A stretch of 64,000 nt of DNA. It comes from Blautia sp. (GTDB taxonomy: Bacteria > Bacillota > Clostridia > Lachnospirales > Lachnospiraceae). This document shows positions 8,961 through 17,427 of the stretch, piece by piece. The position numbers and the translations under genes are program-made. Numbering within the stretch: the stretch's first letter is position 1; every line of letters begins with the position of its first letter. The stretch is taken from the NCBI GenBank assembly GCA_017515325.1, contig JAFWGA010000008.1, positions 24,481-88,480 on the forward strand, given 5' to 3'. The notes beneath the pieces are model-generated. The model saw nothing but the letters and a program-made list of their open reading frames with translations. It did not search any database and had not been told where the DNA came from.

Positions 8961-9425
8961 ATGACTATATTGATTTATGATCAGGACACTACGCTTAGTG
9001 ATCCCATAAAAGGAAAATATGATCGGGTTATATATGCCGATGGCAGGTATGCTCCCTGTCAGGGCTGCTTTAAGTGCTGGACAAAAAATCCTGCGACATG
9101 TGTAATGACGGATTCCCTGCACGAGATGTGCAGGATACTGGGACAGGCTGATGATCTGGTGATAGTAACGGAGAACTGGTATGGTGGTTACAGCCCGGCT
9201 GTAAAAAATCTGTTGGATCGTTCAATCGGATTGTCAACTCCGATGAGCACTTACAGAGGGAAACAGATGCACCATACGCTTCGTTATGGTAAACATGACA
9301 GCTTAAGGGTTCATGTCATCGGGGACGTGAGTGACAGGGAAAAAGAAACATGGAAGCTCATGGTACAAAGAAATGCCATCAATTGGGGTTATTCTGCCTA
9401 TGAGGTGAGTTTTAAGACCATCTGA
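8961..9425 (+). CDS. Flavodoxin-fold NAD(P)H/FMN reductase family protein
   Basis: A cytosolic protein of 154 residues resembling the NADPH-dependent FMN reductase family. The Cys-rich turn RYAPCQGCFKCW followed by PATCVMTD is the usual second loop, and NWYGGYSPAVKNLLDRS is the conserved region that precedes the flavin-contacting strand. The usual N-terminal phosphate-binding loop is weak, which fits a shortened N-terminus. The ATG at 8961 was chosen because it opens the first beta strand (MTILIYDQD); the longer reading from 8883 passes through the upstream remnant. It begins a group of three related flavodoxin-like genes. Confidence 0.7.
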   Translation: MTILIYDQDTTLSDPIKGKYDRVIYADGRYAPCQGCFKCWTKNPATCVMTDSLHEMCRILGQADDLVIVTENWYGGYSPAVKNLLDRSIGLSTPMSTYRGKQMHHTLRYGKHDSLRVHVIGDVSDREKETWKLMVQRNAINWGYSAYEVSFKTI

Positions 9426-9447
9426 ATGACAGGGAGGAAATTGGCTT

Positions 9448-10191
9448 ATGAAAACGGTATTTATAGATTGCAGTCCTAAAAAAAAGCTGAGTGCCTCCGG
9501 ATTCATTATGGGCGTTACCAGCGTATTTGTTCGGGGGATAAAAAAGAAGGAAAAACTGATAACCATTGCGGATCATGAACGGATTACAGGTGAGATTTCA
9601 GATGCAGATACGGTGGTTTTTTCCATGCCGCTTTATGTGGATGGAGTTCCGTCACATCTGCTTCCTTTTCTCAAGAAGATGGAAAGGTTCTGTCATGATC
9701 ATAACAAAGACATTAATGTTTATGTTATAGCAAACAACGGCTTTATAGAAGGAAAGCAGAATGAACCCTTGATGCAGGTTATGGAGAATTTCTGCGAACG
9801 GAGCGGGATAAAATGGTGTGGCGGTCTCGGCATCGGCGGCGGAGTAATGATGAATGTTATGCGTATTCTCCTTGTGGTGTTTCTGGGAATTGCATTATTG
9901 CGTACACTTCTGTCCGGGATAAGCGAAGGAACATTTTTTCAGGCATGGCCTTGGGTCATATATGGAAAACAGATTCTGGAGATTCTGGTTCTGGGATGCG
10001 GCGTAATCATATTCGATATATGGCTTGCGGTCTGTATCAACAGAAAAAAAGAATATGGCAAGCATTATACACGGATCATGCTGCCATCGTTTCTATTCAT
10101 TATCTGTACAGATATTTTTTTTACAGTAATATCAGTGATCCAGGGCGGTATATTCAAAGGCTGGTTATCAAAGAAAGAACCGACATTGTGA
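9448..10191 (+). CDS. Flavodoxin-like protein with C-terminal membrane segments
   Basis: Residues 1-~130 have a flavodoxin-like fold (MKTVFIDCSPKKKLSASGF, a phosphate loop, and later FSMPLYVDGVPSHLLPFL). Residues ~135-240 contain three hydrophobic stretches predicted to cross the membrane. The gene starts 23 bases after the preceding one with a GGGAGGAAA site and shares its direction, suggesting one operon. Membrane-attached flavodoxin-like proteins of this size occur in Clostridia but their electron partners are not known; function is not assigned. Confidence 0.72.
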   Translation: MKTVFIDCSPKKKLSASGFIMGVTSVFVRGIKKKEKLITIADHERITGEISDADTVVFSMPLYVDGVPSHLLPFLKKMERFCHDHNKDINVYVIANNGFIEGKQNEPLMQVMENFCERSGIKWCGGLGIGGGVMMNVMRILLVVFLGIALLRTLLSGISEGTFFQAWPWVIYGKQILEILVLGCGVIIFDIWLAVCINRKKEYGKHYTRIMLPSFLFIICTDIFFTVISVIQGGIFKGWLSKKEPTL

Positions 10192-10286
10192 AAGACCATA
10201 TCTTCATTATGGCTTATTAGGCCCCATCCCAGATACCATTGAAACAATAATATCTTCCGGGATAAAGCACAATGGAGTATTATAAT

Positions 10287-10763
10287 ATGAAAGCATTGAT
10301 TATTAATTGCAGTCCTGTCCGTACCGGAGCAGCCGCTGAAATAGTTCAGCTGGTTTCAGAACAGTTATCAAACAGGTATAGTGTTAAAAGTATCTGCATA
10401 GACGATTATTCGTTTGCGTTCTGTAGAGGGTGTCGCTTATGTCACAATACAGCGAAGTGTGTAATGAGGGATGCAAAAGTCATCGAAAATATAATAGACG
10501 AATATGATCAGGCGAATATTATTGTATCTGTCTCTCCGTCATATTGGGCTGATATACCCGGGCAGTTTAAAGCATTTATCGATAGATGTACTCCATGGTG
10601 TAATACACATGAGCCACATGCAGCGATTAAGCCTGGAAAGAAGGGGTATGCTATTGCTTTGAGAACCGGACCGAATATGCCGGAATGTGAGAGAATTATC
10701 GGAAGTATTGAGCATTTTTACGGACATTTGGAGAAACAACCACTGCTTCAACGTGGTCGGTGA
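10287..10763 (+). CDS. NADPH-dependent FMN reductase family protein, possibly C-terminally shortened
   Basis: Flavodoxin fold with clear family marks: ALIINCSPVRTGAAAEIVQL phosphate loop, the Cys cluster FCRGCRLCHNTAKCVM and VSPSYWADIPGQFKAFIDR. At 158 residues it is shorter than the common 175-190, ending in KQPLLQRGR right after the usual EHFYGHLE helix start, while a neighbouring frame stays open to about 10848; a late frameshift is possible. The ATG at 10287 is preferred (GGAG nine bases upstream); an in-frame ATG at 10272 would add five residues. Confidence 0.75.
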   Translation: MKALIINCSPVRTGAAAEIVQLVSEQLSNRYSVKSICIDDYSFAFCRGCRLCHNTAKCVMRDAKVIENIIDEYDQANIIVSVSPSYWADIPGQFKAFIDRCTPWCNTHEPHAAIKPGKKGYAIALRTGPNMPECERIIGSIEHFYGHLEKQPLLQRGR

Positions 10764-10832
10764 CTGTGTGTTTGACTTCTGTTTTTATTTTGTCCGCGTT
10801 GAACGTGATGACGAATTTGGAAGGATGATAGC

Positions 10833-11699
10833 ATGGGTTTGAAAATAGCTTTGCTTCAATTGCTGCCGAAAGGCACTCTTTCAGGACAGCTGAAAAAAGG
10901 AAAAGCCGCTTGCATGCAGGCAAAGGAAATGGGGGCTGACATTGCACTGTTTCCGGAAATGTGGAGTGATGGGTATACTTTGCCACAGGATCACCTGGAG
11001 CTGGAGGCACTATCGATAGATGTTGACAGCCAATTTGTACAATCCTTCAGAAACATCGCCTGCCAACTTCAGATGGCCATTGGAATTACTTTCCTTGAGA
11101 AACATGATCCCAAACCGTTCAATTCTATAATATTATTTGACAGGAATGGTATGGAACGGCTGCACTACTCAAAAGTCCATACCTGTGATTTTGATGCGGA
11201 GAAGGTTCTTTCTTCCGGGGATGATTTTTATGTTGTGGATCTGGATATCGGAAGAGATACGGTTAAGGTCGGCTCAATGATTTGCTTTGATCGGGAGTTT
11301 CCGGAGAGCGCACGGATTTTGATGCTCAAAGGGGCAGAAGTGATTCTGGCACCCAACGCCTGTCCCATGGAAATCAACAGGCTGTCAGCCCTTCGTACCA
11401 GAGCGTATGAGAACATGCTTGCCATAGCCACTTGCAACTATCCGAAGGGGCAACCAGACTGCAACGGCCATTCCACTGTTTTCGACGGGGTTGCATGGCT
11501 TGAAGATGAACCGGGAGTACGGGATATGTGTATTTTTGAAGCGCCGGAGGAAGAAGGCGTTTATCTGGCAGAGATTGACATGGATTTGTTGCGAAACTAT
11601 CGAGAACATGAGGTTATGGGGAACAAGTACCGTCACCCTGACAAATACGGAATTCTGATCGGTTATGCTAAAAGAGCTGAAGGACATGAAAAACGGTAA
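10833..11699 (+). CDS. Carbon-nitrogen hydrolase (nitrilase superfamily)
   Basis: A cytosolic amidase/nitrilase-fold enzyme of 288 residues. The catalytic triad is visible: Glu in LFPEMWSDGY near residue 43, Lys in HYSKVHTCDFDAE near 115, and nucleophile Cys in MICFDREFPES near 152. It would cleave a carbon-nitrogen bond of an amide or nitrile; the substrate cannot be told. The site GGATGATAGC before ATG 10833 is moderate. It follows the flavodoxin group in the same direction. Confidence 0.9.
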   Translation: MGLKIALLQLLPKGTLSGQLKKGKAACMQAKEMGADIALFPEMWSDGYTLPQDHLELEALSIDVDSQFVQSFRNIACQLQMAIGITFLEKHDPKPFNSIILFDRNGMERLHYSKVHTCDFDAEKVLSSGDDFYVVDLDIGRDTVKVGSMICFDREFPESARILMLKGAEVILAPNACPMEINRLSALRTRAYENMLAIATCNYPKGQPDCNGHSTVFDGVAWLEDEPGVRDMCIFEAPEEEGVYLAEIDMDLLRNYREHEVMGNKYRHPDKYGILIGYAKRAEGHEKR

Positions 11700-11777
11700 A
11701 AATACCAGACCCGAATATAATCCATCCAATTGCTGTAAACGGCCAGAATGTATGGGATATTCTGAAACTGACCGTAG

Positions 11778-11960
11778 AGGAGGTGCAGGGCAACAGGCGC
11801 TGAACATGAAGATATGTTTGTGCGCAGCGACGGGTACTTGACAGCATGGATGATGTATCAGTTGAGAGGTGACGAAGTGGCCGTGAAGGTTTTTATCGGG
11901 GAGGATGCCGAGATCCTTCATAACGAGAACTGGCAGGATGTATTTCATCAGTTACAATAA
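11778..11960 (+). pseudogene. Alpha/beta hydrolase C-terminal remnant
   Basis: An open stretch without a start codon reads GAEHEDMFVRSDGYLTAWMM and then a short acidic tail ending at 11960, the pattern of the last ~60 residues (catalytic His region and lid helix) of a secreted or cytosolic alpha/beta hydrolase. A stop codon at 11775 closes the frame upstream. A hairpin with arms GCTCCCG/CGGGAGC follows (about 11967-12006) without a T tract. 5' part deleted. Confidence 0.6.
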
Positions 11961-12022
11961 AACACAGCTCCCGGTCACCGGAAATCATAATCCGATGATC
12001 GGGAGCGTTGCGTTTACCCGGC

Positions 12023-12290
12023 TCAGTCCTCAAAGGTGGAGCCGTTTTTGAAGGTGAAGGTCAGGCGACCATCCGAGTAGGCCGTGGCATAGTCCGGCAG
12101 GCCGCACCAGAGCTTTTCGCTGATGGTTGTGACCTCGCCGTCCTGTTGTTTCAGTTACCGGAGGAAGTCCTCCATCGTACTGCGCGGTCCCGGATATCGC
12201 TGATCTGCTGTGTTACCGCATCCTTCTTGGCCTCGGCTTCCTTGAACTTCTGGCTGAGGGAATCGAAGCGTTGATTGTTCTCGAAAGCCT
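12023..12290 (-). pseudogene. Serine recombinase C-terminal remnant
   Basis: On the minus strand, ENNQRFDSLSQKFKEAEAKK resembles the coiled-coil after the zinc ribbon of large serine recombinases, and TISEKLWCGLPDYATAYSDG with LTFTFKNGS their C-terminal end. The two parts are in different frames (shift near 12180) and an in-frame TAA interrupts the second after MEDFLR. It is the only trace of a mobile-element recombinase in the window and marks past insertion here. Confidence 0.65.
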
Positions 12291-12305
12291 TATTTGATAT
12301 CAGGT

Positions 12306-14342
12306 TTATCCTTCTACGACAGAGAGGATGCGCTCTGTGAACTGTGCGATATCACCGGTCATCTGCTCATCCAGCGCGGTACGATTTTCCTGCTGTCTGG
12401 CGAGAGCGGCCTCAAGTTCGGAGATCTCAGCGGCAAAATCGTCATCCTCAGTTTTTTCCATGAGGCCATGCATGAGAGTCCACAGGTTTTCGCCGTCAAA
12501 ACGGATCATATCTTCACCCCAGGTGCCCACAGCCTTATTGAACATCTTGTCCAGCATGTAGTCGTAGGTTTCCCGGCTGAAGCTGTATGCATACCAGTTA
12601 TAATCCACGGAGGTCAGGCAATCTTCCAGTGCCGTAATCACATTGCCTTCCCTGAGCGCCGCGATAGCTGCCTCCAATGCTTCGATATTGACGTTTGTCT
12701 GCTCAAAGGGGAACACGGTGTTGTCCTCCCAATCGAAGGCTGTGGTAGCGGCGACGATATCCTTAAAGAGCGGCTGGGTGGCGGCGTCCAGCGCAAGACC
12801 CTCCTCACGGAGAGAGGCAGCGGCTTCGACGTCGTTGTTTTCCAGGGCGGAGGCATAATCCGAGTTCAGAGCGGCGATTTTCCCGTCGAGAGCAGCTGCA
12901 GCCTGCAGGTAAGAGTCAATATCCGCGCTGCCTTCATAGATTTCACTCATCACCTGAAAGCGGTTGGAGAAGTTCATCGGCCGGGCTGCCAGTGAATCCA
13001 GGCTCAGCGCATATTGTCTGAACAACTCGATGGTCTTCGCCCAGGCGGCTTCGTCCACGCCAAGAATCACATTGTCCATGGTGGAGTGATAGGCAGGACC
13101 ATGATAGATGGATTCAGGCTCGGCATGGGAAGCGACGATGGCGGGAACGCCCGCGCGAACATAGCCGAAGTCCTCTGTCCAGCAAGTGGTGGGAGATTTG
13201 GCCTCGAAGCCGTAGGAACCGTCGGCATAGACTGGTGTCCCGATCATGGCAGCGAAATCCTCAACCTCATAGGTCGCGGCGGCGGCAAAAGCGGTGTGCC
13301 CCTGCACGGGATACATGCCGTCGATATTCAACACCACAAAGCCGGTGTCAGCCCACTCGGGATGAGTCTGGGTGATCTCGGCGTAAGCGCCGGCAGACCA
13401 GTCATATTCCGTGTCTGCGTGACCCCATTCCTCTGCGCCATGGGCGACAAAACGGATCGTCTTATCCGGCGTATAGCCGCTGTTGACCAGCTCGCGGGCA
13501 ATCGAGAGCATCGTGCCGACGCCTGAGGCATCGTCAAAGAATGAGTGGTAATAGCCGTCATAGTGGGCAAAGAAGTAGATGACCTCGTCCGTCGCACCGG
13601 GGATTTCACCCCAGATGTTCTGGCTCTGGCCGTCGTGGGTGACCACGCTGTCCACATCGAGAATCACCTTCGCCTCGCCGCCGTTTTCCTCCGCGAGCCT
13701 GCGCAGGATGGCTGCGCTGTTCTGACTCAGGGCAAAGGCCGGAACGTCGTCCGGGCCACAGTAATCCTGGGAACCGATGGTGTCTGCGTCATAGTAAGCG
13801 TAGCCGGATACATTGCAGACCAGGGAACACAAAGCCCCATGAAGGTGGGCTTCATATGCGGGAATCTCCACCCACCAGTCCTCTGCCTGGTCAATGTCAA
13901 AAAGTACGACCTTGCCCTCGACGTCGAGCCCCTCGTACTCCTCGGCAGTGCCTCTGCCTACGTAAACCACAGAGACTTCCTGCATGTCGCAGGTCAGATT
14001 CGTTGCGAATCCGCCAAGGGGGAAAAACTGCTGCTCGCCATCGGCGTCGGTGTAATATACGCGGGCGCGGTTGAAGGTCCAGTTGTCCACGGTAAAGGGA
14101 TCGACTGTCACGTTCTGCAGGCCGATGTCTTTCATGGTCTGTTCGATGAACGCGGCTGCCTGCTTCTCGGCAGGAGAGCCACTGGAGCGGTTGCCGACAT
14201 CCGAGTTATCACCCATGTCGGCGATGGTCTGGGTCACGGTGCGGGCAAAGTCGACAGCATCGGGAGACACGGCGTTCCCGGCAAAAGCGACGCTATTTGT
14301 GCCGACCAGAAGAAAAAGAAACAGGGTAAGGAATTTTTTCAT
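12306..14342 (-). CDS. Secreted M28-family zinc peptidase
   Basis: A 678-residue exported protein with a Sec signal peptide (hydrophobic core at residues ~5-20, AFA cleavage) and no lipobox. After a PA-like insert region (residues ~125-240), the M28 aminopeptidase domain shows HYDGYY (first zinc His), FFDDASGVGTM (bridging Asp), AHGAEEWG (Glu pair) and a later Asp in LNIDGMYP; a His follows in IYHGPAYHSTMDNV. Such enzymes remove N-terminal residues from peptides outside the cell. The C-terminal ~200 residues are helical. The start at 14342 has AGGAGG upstream. It lies behind a ~420-base leader with a terminator-like hairpin. Confidence 0.9.
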   Translation of the reverse strand: MKKFLTLFLFLLVGTNSVAFAGNAVSPDAVDFARTVTQTIADMGDNSDVGNRSSGSPAEKQAAAFIEQTMKDIGLQNVTVDPFTVDNWTFNRARVYYTDADGEQQFFPLGGFATNLTCDMQEVSVVYVGRGTAEEYEGLDVEGKVVLFDIDQAEDWWVEIPAYEAHLHGALCSLVCNVSGYAYYDADTIGSQDYCGPDDVPAFALSQNSAAILRRLAEENGGEAKVILDVDSVVTHDGQSQNIWGEIPGATDEVIYFFAHYDGYYHSFFDDASGVGTMLSIARELVNSGYTPDKTIRFVAHGAEEWGHADTEYDWSAGAYAEITQTHPEWADTGFVVLNIDGMYPVQGHTAFAAAATYEVEDFAAMIGTPVYADGSYGFEAKSPTTCWTEDFGYVRAGVPAIVASHAEPESIYHGPAYHSTMDNVILGVDEAAWAKTIELFRQYALSLDSLAARPMNFSNRFQVMSEIYEGSADIDSYLQAAAALDGKIAALNSDYASALENNDVEAAASLREEGLALDAATQPLFKDIVAATTAFDWEDNTVFPFEQTNVNIEALEAAIAALREGNVITALEDCLTSVDYNWYAYSFSRETYDYMLDKMFNKAVGTWGEDMIRFDGENLWTLMHGLMEKTEDDDFAAEISELEAALARQQENRTALDEQMTGDIAQFTERILSVVEG

Positions 14343-14401
14343 GGGATTCCACCTCCTAATTTTAATCTGTCGCAGGCTGGCTGGGTAAACAAAATGGGAT
14401 A

Positions 14402-14764
14402 AAAAAAAGAGTGATGCACACGCATCACCCCGCTCTTTCAAAAGATATCCGAATGATATCTATTAAACAGATATTGAGATAAGGATCAGAGTCTATACAG
14501 TAAAGGACTTACTTTTACTACTCTTATTGACCATCTCACCAGGATGTGCGTCTAAACACGGTGAAACTGAGCTTTTAACTCAATCAATAAAATGCAGCGA
14601 AAGCTGCGTGCGAGTTTATACCCCGCATCGGCATTTGACCCCGGCTGTCCGTTCGGCCTTTGCTCATTGCGCACGGTCGTGTGCTGAATCGTCACGACTG
14701 CTCTTAGAGGAGGGGGTCTGTCATTTACCCGGAATGACTCTCTATTCATTCCTTATCTGCGACG
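14402..14764 (-). ncRNA. Structured RNA: stand-alone ncRNA or long attenuator leader of the M28 gene
   Basis: A near-perfect promoter on the minus strand (14771-14799) is followed by ~360 bases with no credible gene, ending in an intrinsic terminator (GTGATGC, loop GTGT, GCATCAC, then eight Ts; about 14402-14422). Inside are many hairpins in transcript order: GGAATGA/TCATTCC, GTCGTG/CACGAC, GCAGC-TTTC-GCTGC, AGTAAA/TTTACT, ATATCT/AGATAT. The terminator ends only ~45 bases before the peptidase ribosome site, as in riboswitches and attenuators. Signatures of T-box, cobalamin, SAM, lysine, RNase P, tmRNA, SRP and M-box RNAs were looked for and not found. Confidence 0.6.
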
Positions 14765-14770
14765 AATGGG

Positions 14771-14799
14771 ATTATATAGCGAATCGATATGCTTGTCAA
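14771..14799 (-). promoter_or_regulatory. Consensus promoter for the structured RNA / M28 peptidase
   Basis: Read on the minus strand: TTGACA (14794-14799), 17 bases, TATAAT (14771-14776). Both hexamers are perfect, the best promoter match in the window, which supports a strongly made transcript starting near 14764. Confidence 0.85.
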
Positions 14800-14826
14800 G
14801 TAAGGATTGCCACGTAAATAAATAAC

Positions 14827-14925
14827 TCCAGTGCAAAAAGCATGTTCCCACGGCGAGCTTGCTCGCCGGTGGGGTCAATGCTTGAATGCATGCCTCAATA
14901 TGAGCATGGAATGGTGCGGCAGCAC
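14827..14925 (-). repeat. Dispersed intergenic repeat, copy D (reversed, diverged)
   Basis: On the minus strand it carries CATGCTCATATTGAGGCATG, then a hairpin around GGCGAGCAAGCTCGCC flanked by CCCCAC/GTGGGAAC and the tail GCTTTTTGCACTGGAG, matching copies A-C in order. The stem has compensating changes (GGCGAGC/GCTCGCC in place of GGCAAGC/GCTTGCC), so the hairpin has been kept. Next to it, 14957-14985 holds a short GC-rich motif shared with 38841-38867. Confidence 0.72.
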
Positions 14926-15064
14926 CATGGGAATGCGAATATGGGGGAGGATTGTGGAAACGCGCAGCGCGAAACAATCCGTAACCGTGAAGCGCGCCTT
15001 CACCGATGCCTCATCGTGGTAAGGCTATGTGCAGCGGACCTCGTTTTTGTATTTTTGGTTGCAC

Positions 15065-15110
15065 TGCCAGACGGTCCGCGCGGCGGATGTGACTGTCTGG
15101 CAGGTTGTTT
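15065..15110 (+). terminator. Terminator-like hairpin
   Basis: TGCCAGAC (15065-15072) pairs with GTCTGGCA (15095-15102), with extra pairs inside, followed by GGTTGTTTTTG. No intact gene lies directly upstream; it may belong to a deleted gene before the UvrA remnant. Confidence 0.5.
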
Positions 15111-15165
15111 TTGTGCATGTTTACAGATAGTATCTTGAAAAAGCGAGCCGTGATGAGTACAATAT

Positions 15166-15387
15166 TAGACGGCGACTTTGCCAACGCTTCTGGAAGTTTT
15201 CCGATCATTGATCGGTAACGGTGCTACTGTTGTTGTGATAGAACATGACCTTGATGTGATCAGGAATGCAGATTATGTCATCGATATGGGTCCTGGCGGT
15301 GGTGAGGAAGGCGGAAGGATAGTAGCCGGCGGAACGCCTGACGAGATAAAAGAATGCAGCGATAGCGTTACGGGAAAGTTTCTATGA
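15166..15387 (+). pseudogene. uvrA: UvrA C-terminal remnant
   Basis: [20 protein letters not shown] followed by [19 protein letters not shown] and a TGKFL end is unmistakably the last ~65 residues of excinuclease subunit UvrA, including the second ATPase H-loop His. The ABC signature and Walker B upstream are gone, and the remaining upstream codons (GDFAN, recalling the GLHFAD motif) are out of frame, so a short deletion and a large 5' loss both occurred. The functional uvrA must lie elsewhere. Confidence 0.85.
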
Positions 15388-15412
15388 TCAGCAGGATCTG
15401 AAGGGAGTGAAA

Positions 15413-15955
15413 ATGCGTCTATATCATACTGGACCGGAGATCATAATGGATCCGGACATCACGATTGGAAGGAAGAATGCTGATTTTGGACAGGGCTTTT
15501 ACCTGACTGATGATCTGGACTTTACCAGACGCTGGGCCCGGGAACGAACCCCGTATGTGAATATCTACGAGCTGGATGAGGATGACCTGGTTATTCGCAG
15601 GTTTTTCCGTAATACGGATTGGTTCAGGTACATCTTTCAGAACCGTCGTGGCCTGGCGGACAGGATTACTGCTGATGTAATCATAGGCCCGATTGCCAAC
15701 GATACGATCTACGATACCTTCGGGATTATTACAAGCGGCCTGCTGAAGGATGAGGATGCGATAAAGCTTCTGCTGATAGGGCCACAGTATACGCAGATCG
15801 TGTTGAAGACAGAGCGGGCTGTGAAAAACCTCCGATGGATTTCGGCAGAAGTTCTGAACGCTGGCGAAATCATCAAATATCGAGAAATTGTTACAGCTGA
15901 AGAGGAAGCATATCAGAAGCTGTTTTCTGAAGAAGTGGAACGGTTACAGCCGTAA
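15413..15955 (+). CDS. DUF3990 family protein (ADP-ribosyltransferase-like fold)
   Basis: A 180-residue cytosolic protein of the DUF3990 family. It opens with LYHTGPEIIMDPDITIGRKN and has DFGQGFYLTDDLDFTRRWA, the His/Tyr arrangement by which this family has been likened to ADP-ribosyltransferases; catalysis is not proven. The ATG at 15413 is chosen because AAGGGAG lies six bases upstream; the GTG at 15407 overlaps that site. Members are often found alone or as the toxin half of small modules; no antitoxin partner is visible here. Confidence 0.78.
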   Translation: MRLYHTGPEIIMDPDITIGRKNADFGQGFYLTDDLDFTRRWARERTPYVNIYELDEDDLVIRRFFRNTDWFRYIFQNRRGLADRITADVIIGPIANDTIYDTFGIITSGLLKDEDAIKLLLIGPQYTQIVLKTERAVKNLRWISAEVLNAGEIIKYREIVTAEEEAYQKLFSEEVERLQP

Positions 15956-16108
15956 GATCTTCTGTAAACAAACCGATGCATCGGCCACATGACAGGGAAA
16001 CCGGTTAATGAATCATAACGGAATGTGTCTGGATGGTACATGATGGCAGCCGGATTGAACCCTGATCTGCCCTTACAGAAATCTGATCGTGGGAACGGAG
16101 AAAACGGA

Positions 16109-16525
16109 AAAATTCTAGATCTTCTGTATCACGGGCCGAGAAATGACCTTCCGGAAGGATACGCTCCAAAGGGTGTTATCAAGCTGCTGAACGATCACGC
16201 GGATGAACTACTCTGCGTGCGGGGCAACTGTGAGGCGGAAGTGGATCAGATGGTACTGCGTTTTCCTGTAATGGCTGAATATGCCTTGCTGTCTCTCGGA
16301 TATCACATGATCTATATGACGCATGGACATCACGCCAATGAGCAGAATCCGCCACTGCTAAAACCAGGAGATTATCTTTTGTGTGGCCATACGCATGTTC
16401 CAAAATGCATGGAGCATGATTATTTCACATACCTGAACCCGGGATCGATCTCCATTCCGAAAGAAGATTCACCACGCAGCGATATGATTTTTGATGAAAA
16501 GAGCTTTGGCGTCTCTTCCCTGTGA
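16109..16525 (+). pseudogene. YfcE-type metallophosphoesterase, N-terminal part lost
   Basis: From LLYHGPRNDLPEGYAPKGV on, the sequence follows YfcE phosphodiesterases: GNCEAEVDQM (metal-binding Asn), YMTHGHHANE (His), LLCGHTHVPKC (GHTH) and YLNPGSISIPK. The first ~35 residues with the DxH and GD metal ligands are missing; the preceding codons (16025-16108) are unrelated and no start codon with a ribosome site precedes the homology. Without these ligands the dimetal site cannot form, so this is a 5'-truncated gene. Confidence 0.78.
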
Positions 16526-16544
16526 GGAAGAGGCGCCTTTTTTT
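16508..16544 (+). terminator. Intrinsic terminator overlapping the YfcE remnant stop codon
   Basis: GGCGTCTCTTCC (16508-16519) pairs with GGAAGAGGCGCC (16526-16537) around CTGTGA and is followed by seven Ts. Confidence 0.85.
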
Positions 16545-16711
16545 GGAATTTGGATGACTGAGGCAGTCAGAGAGCTCTATGCTGCTGAAATATGTGTTGA
16601 AAAATCCAGATGATCGAATATAATCTGATATGTATCATTGTGTCCAGGAACGGGAGCTGTATATGGATCTGAAATCACGGAACAACTCTGGATAAGGAGG
16701 ATGTACTACCG

Positions 16712-17277
16712 TTGAACCTGACTATGAACCGTTTCCCTGGCGGGAATTACACATCAACCTTCCGATGGGAGGACTCTGTGGGACCAAAGGACAGACGCCC
16801 CCGGCGGGCGGAAGTTGCCTGGCAATGCATTGAAACGAATCAGTTCGGACTGAATGAATTCGCAGACTGGTCGAGGCTGAACGGTTCAGATGTCATGATG
16901 ACCGTGAACCTGGCAACCCGCGGCGTGCTGGAGGCTATGGACTGTGTCGAGTACTGCAACCTGGAGGGGGGAACTTACTGGTCCGATCTGCGCCGCAGCC
17001 ACGGTTATGAAAAGCCTCACGATTACAAATACTGGTGCCTGTCCAACGAGATCGACGGGCCTTGGCAGGTAGGGCAGAATACCGGCGCGGTTTCAAGGAT
17101 AAATATGCCGTGAAAGAGGCTGTCATTCTCTCTCATCCGGATCCTAAAGCCACGAACACGGAAGACGAGCCGGATCATGTCCGGCCTTACGCCGGTGAAG
17201 CATCCCTGGAGGATGGTCTTTTGTGCGCCAGACTGAAACCTCTTTCCTGGAATGTCCTCCGTTTTAAACCGTGCTGA
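16712..17277 (+). pseudogene. GH51 alpha-L-arabinofuranosidase with large internal deletion
   Basis: The first 125 codons match the GH51 catalytic core: RFPGGNYTSTFRWEDSVGPK, TNQFGLNEFADW, GGTYWSDLRRSHGYEKPH and the acid/base region WCLSNEIDGPWQVG. The frame then closes at 17113, and 17101-17277 resumes with the last ~55 residues of the enzyme (VILSHPDPKATNTEDEPDHV, LSWNVLRFKP). About 250 residues with the nucleophile are missing, and the N-terminus (~120 residues) is also absent. The gene is dead; it shows the lineage once used arabinosides. Confidence 0.85.
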
Positions 17278-17337
17278 CCGGCTTTGTCTGATAAAGAGTA
17301 AGATGGGTGATAGAAATGAAAACACTCTGACGTCTTG

Positions 17338-17427
17338 GCCGCGGCAAAAGCGGCAGATATTCACGGGGATATTCTCACGATGCCGGAGGGGTATGATTCA
17401 AACGAAGTGGAAGGAGAAGCCGAATGA
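17338..17427 (+). pseudogene. ABC transporter ATPase fragment
   Basis: The codons AAAKAADIHGDILTMPEGYD, ending a few residues later, resemble the segment just before the signature motif in ABC exporter ATPases (usual form: A-AADIHD-I---PEGYDT-IGE-G). Nothing on either side extends the match. The last codons overlap the start of the next gene. A short relic of a deleted gene. Confidence 0.5.

Noticed and set aside
14402-14764. T-box leader or tmRNA/RNase P RNA at the structured RNA
   Set aside because: AAGAGTAGTAA and a GGGGTGATGCG near the terminator recall T-box parts, but the UGGN antiterminator bulge is absent and the order is wrong. No tmRNA GATTCGAC start or resume codons and no RNase P GAGGAAAGTCC block were found.
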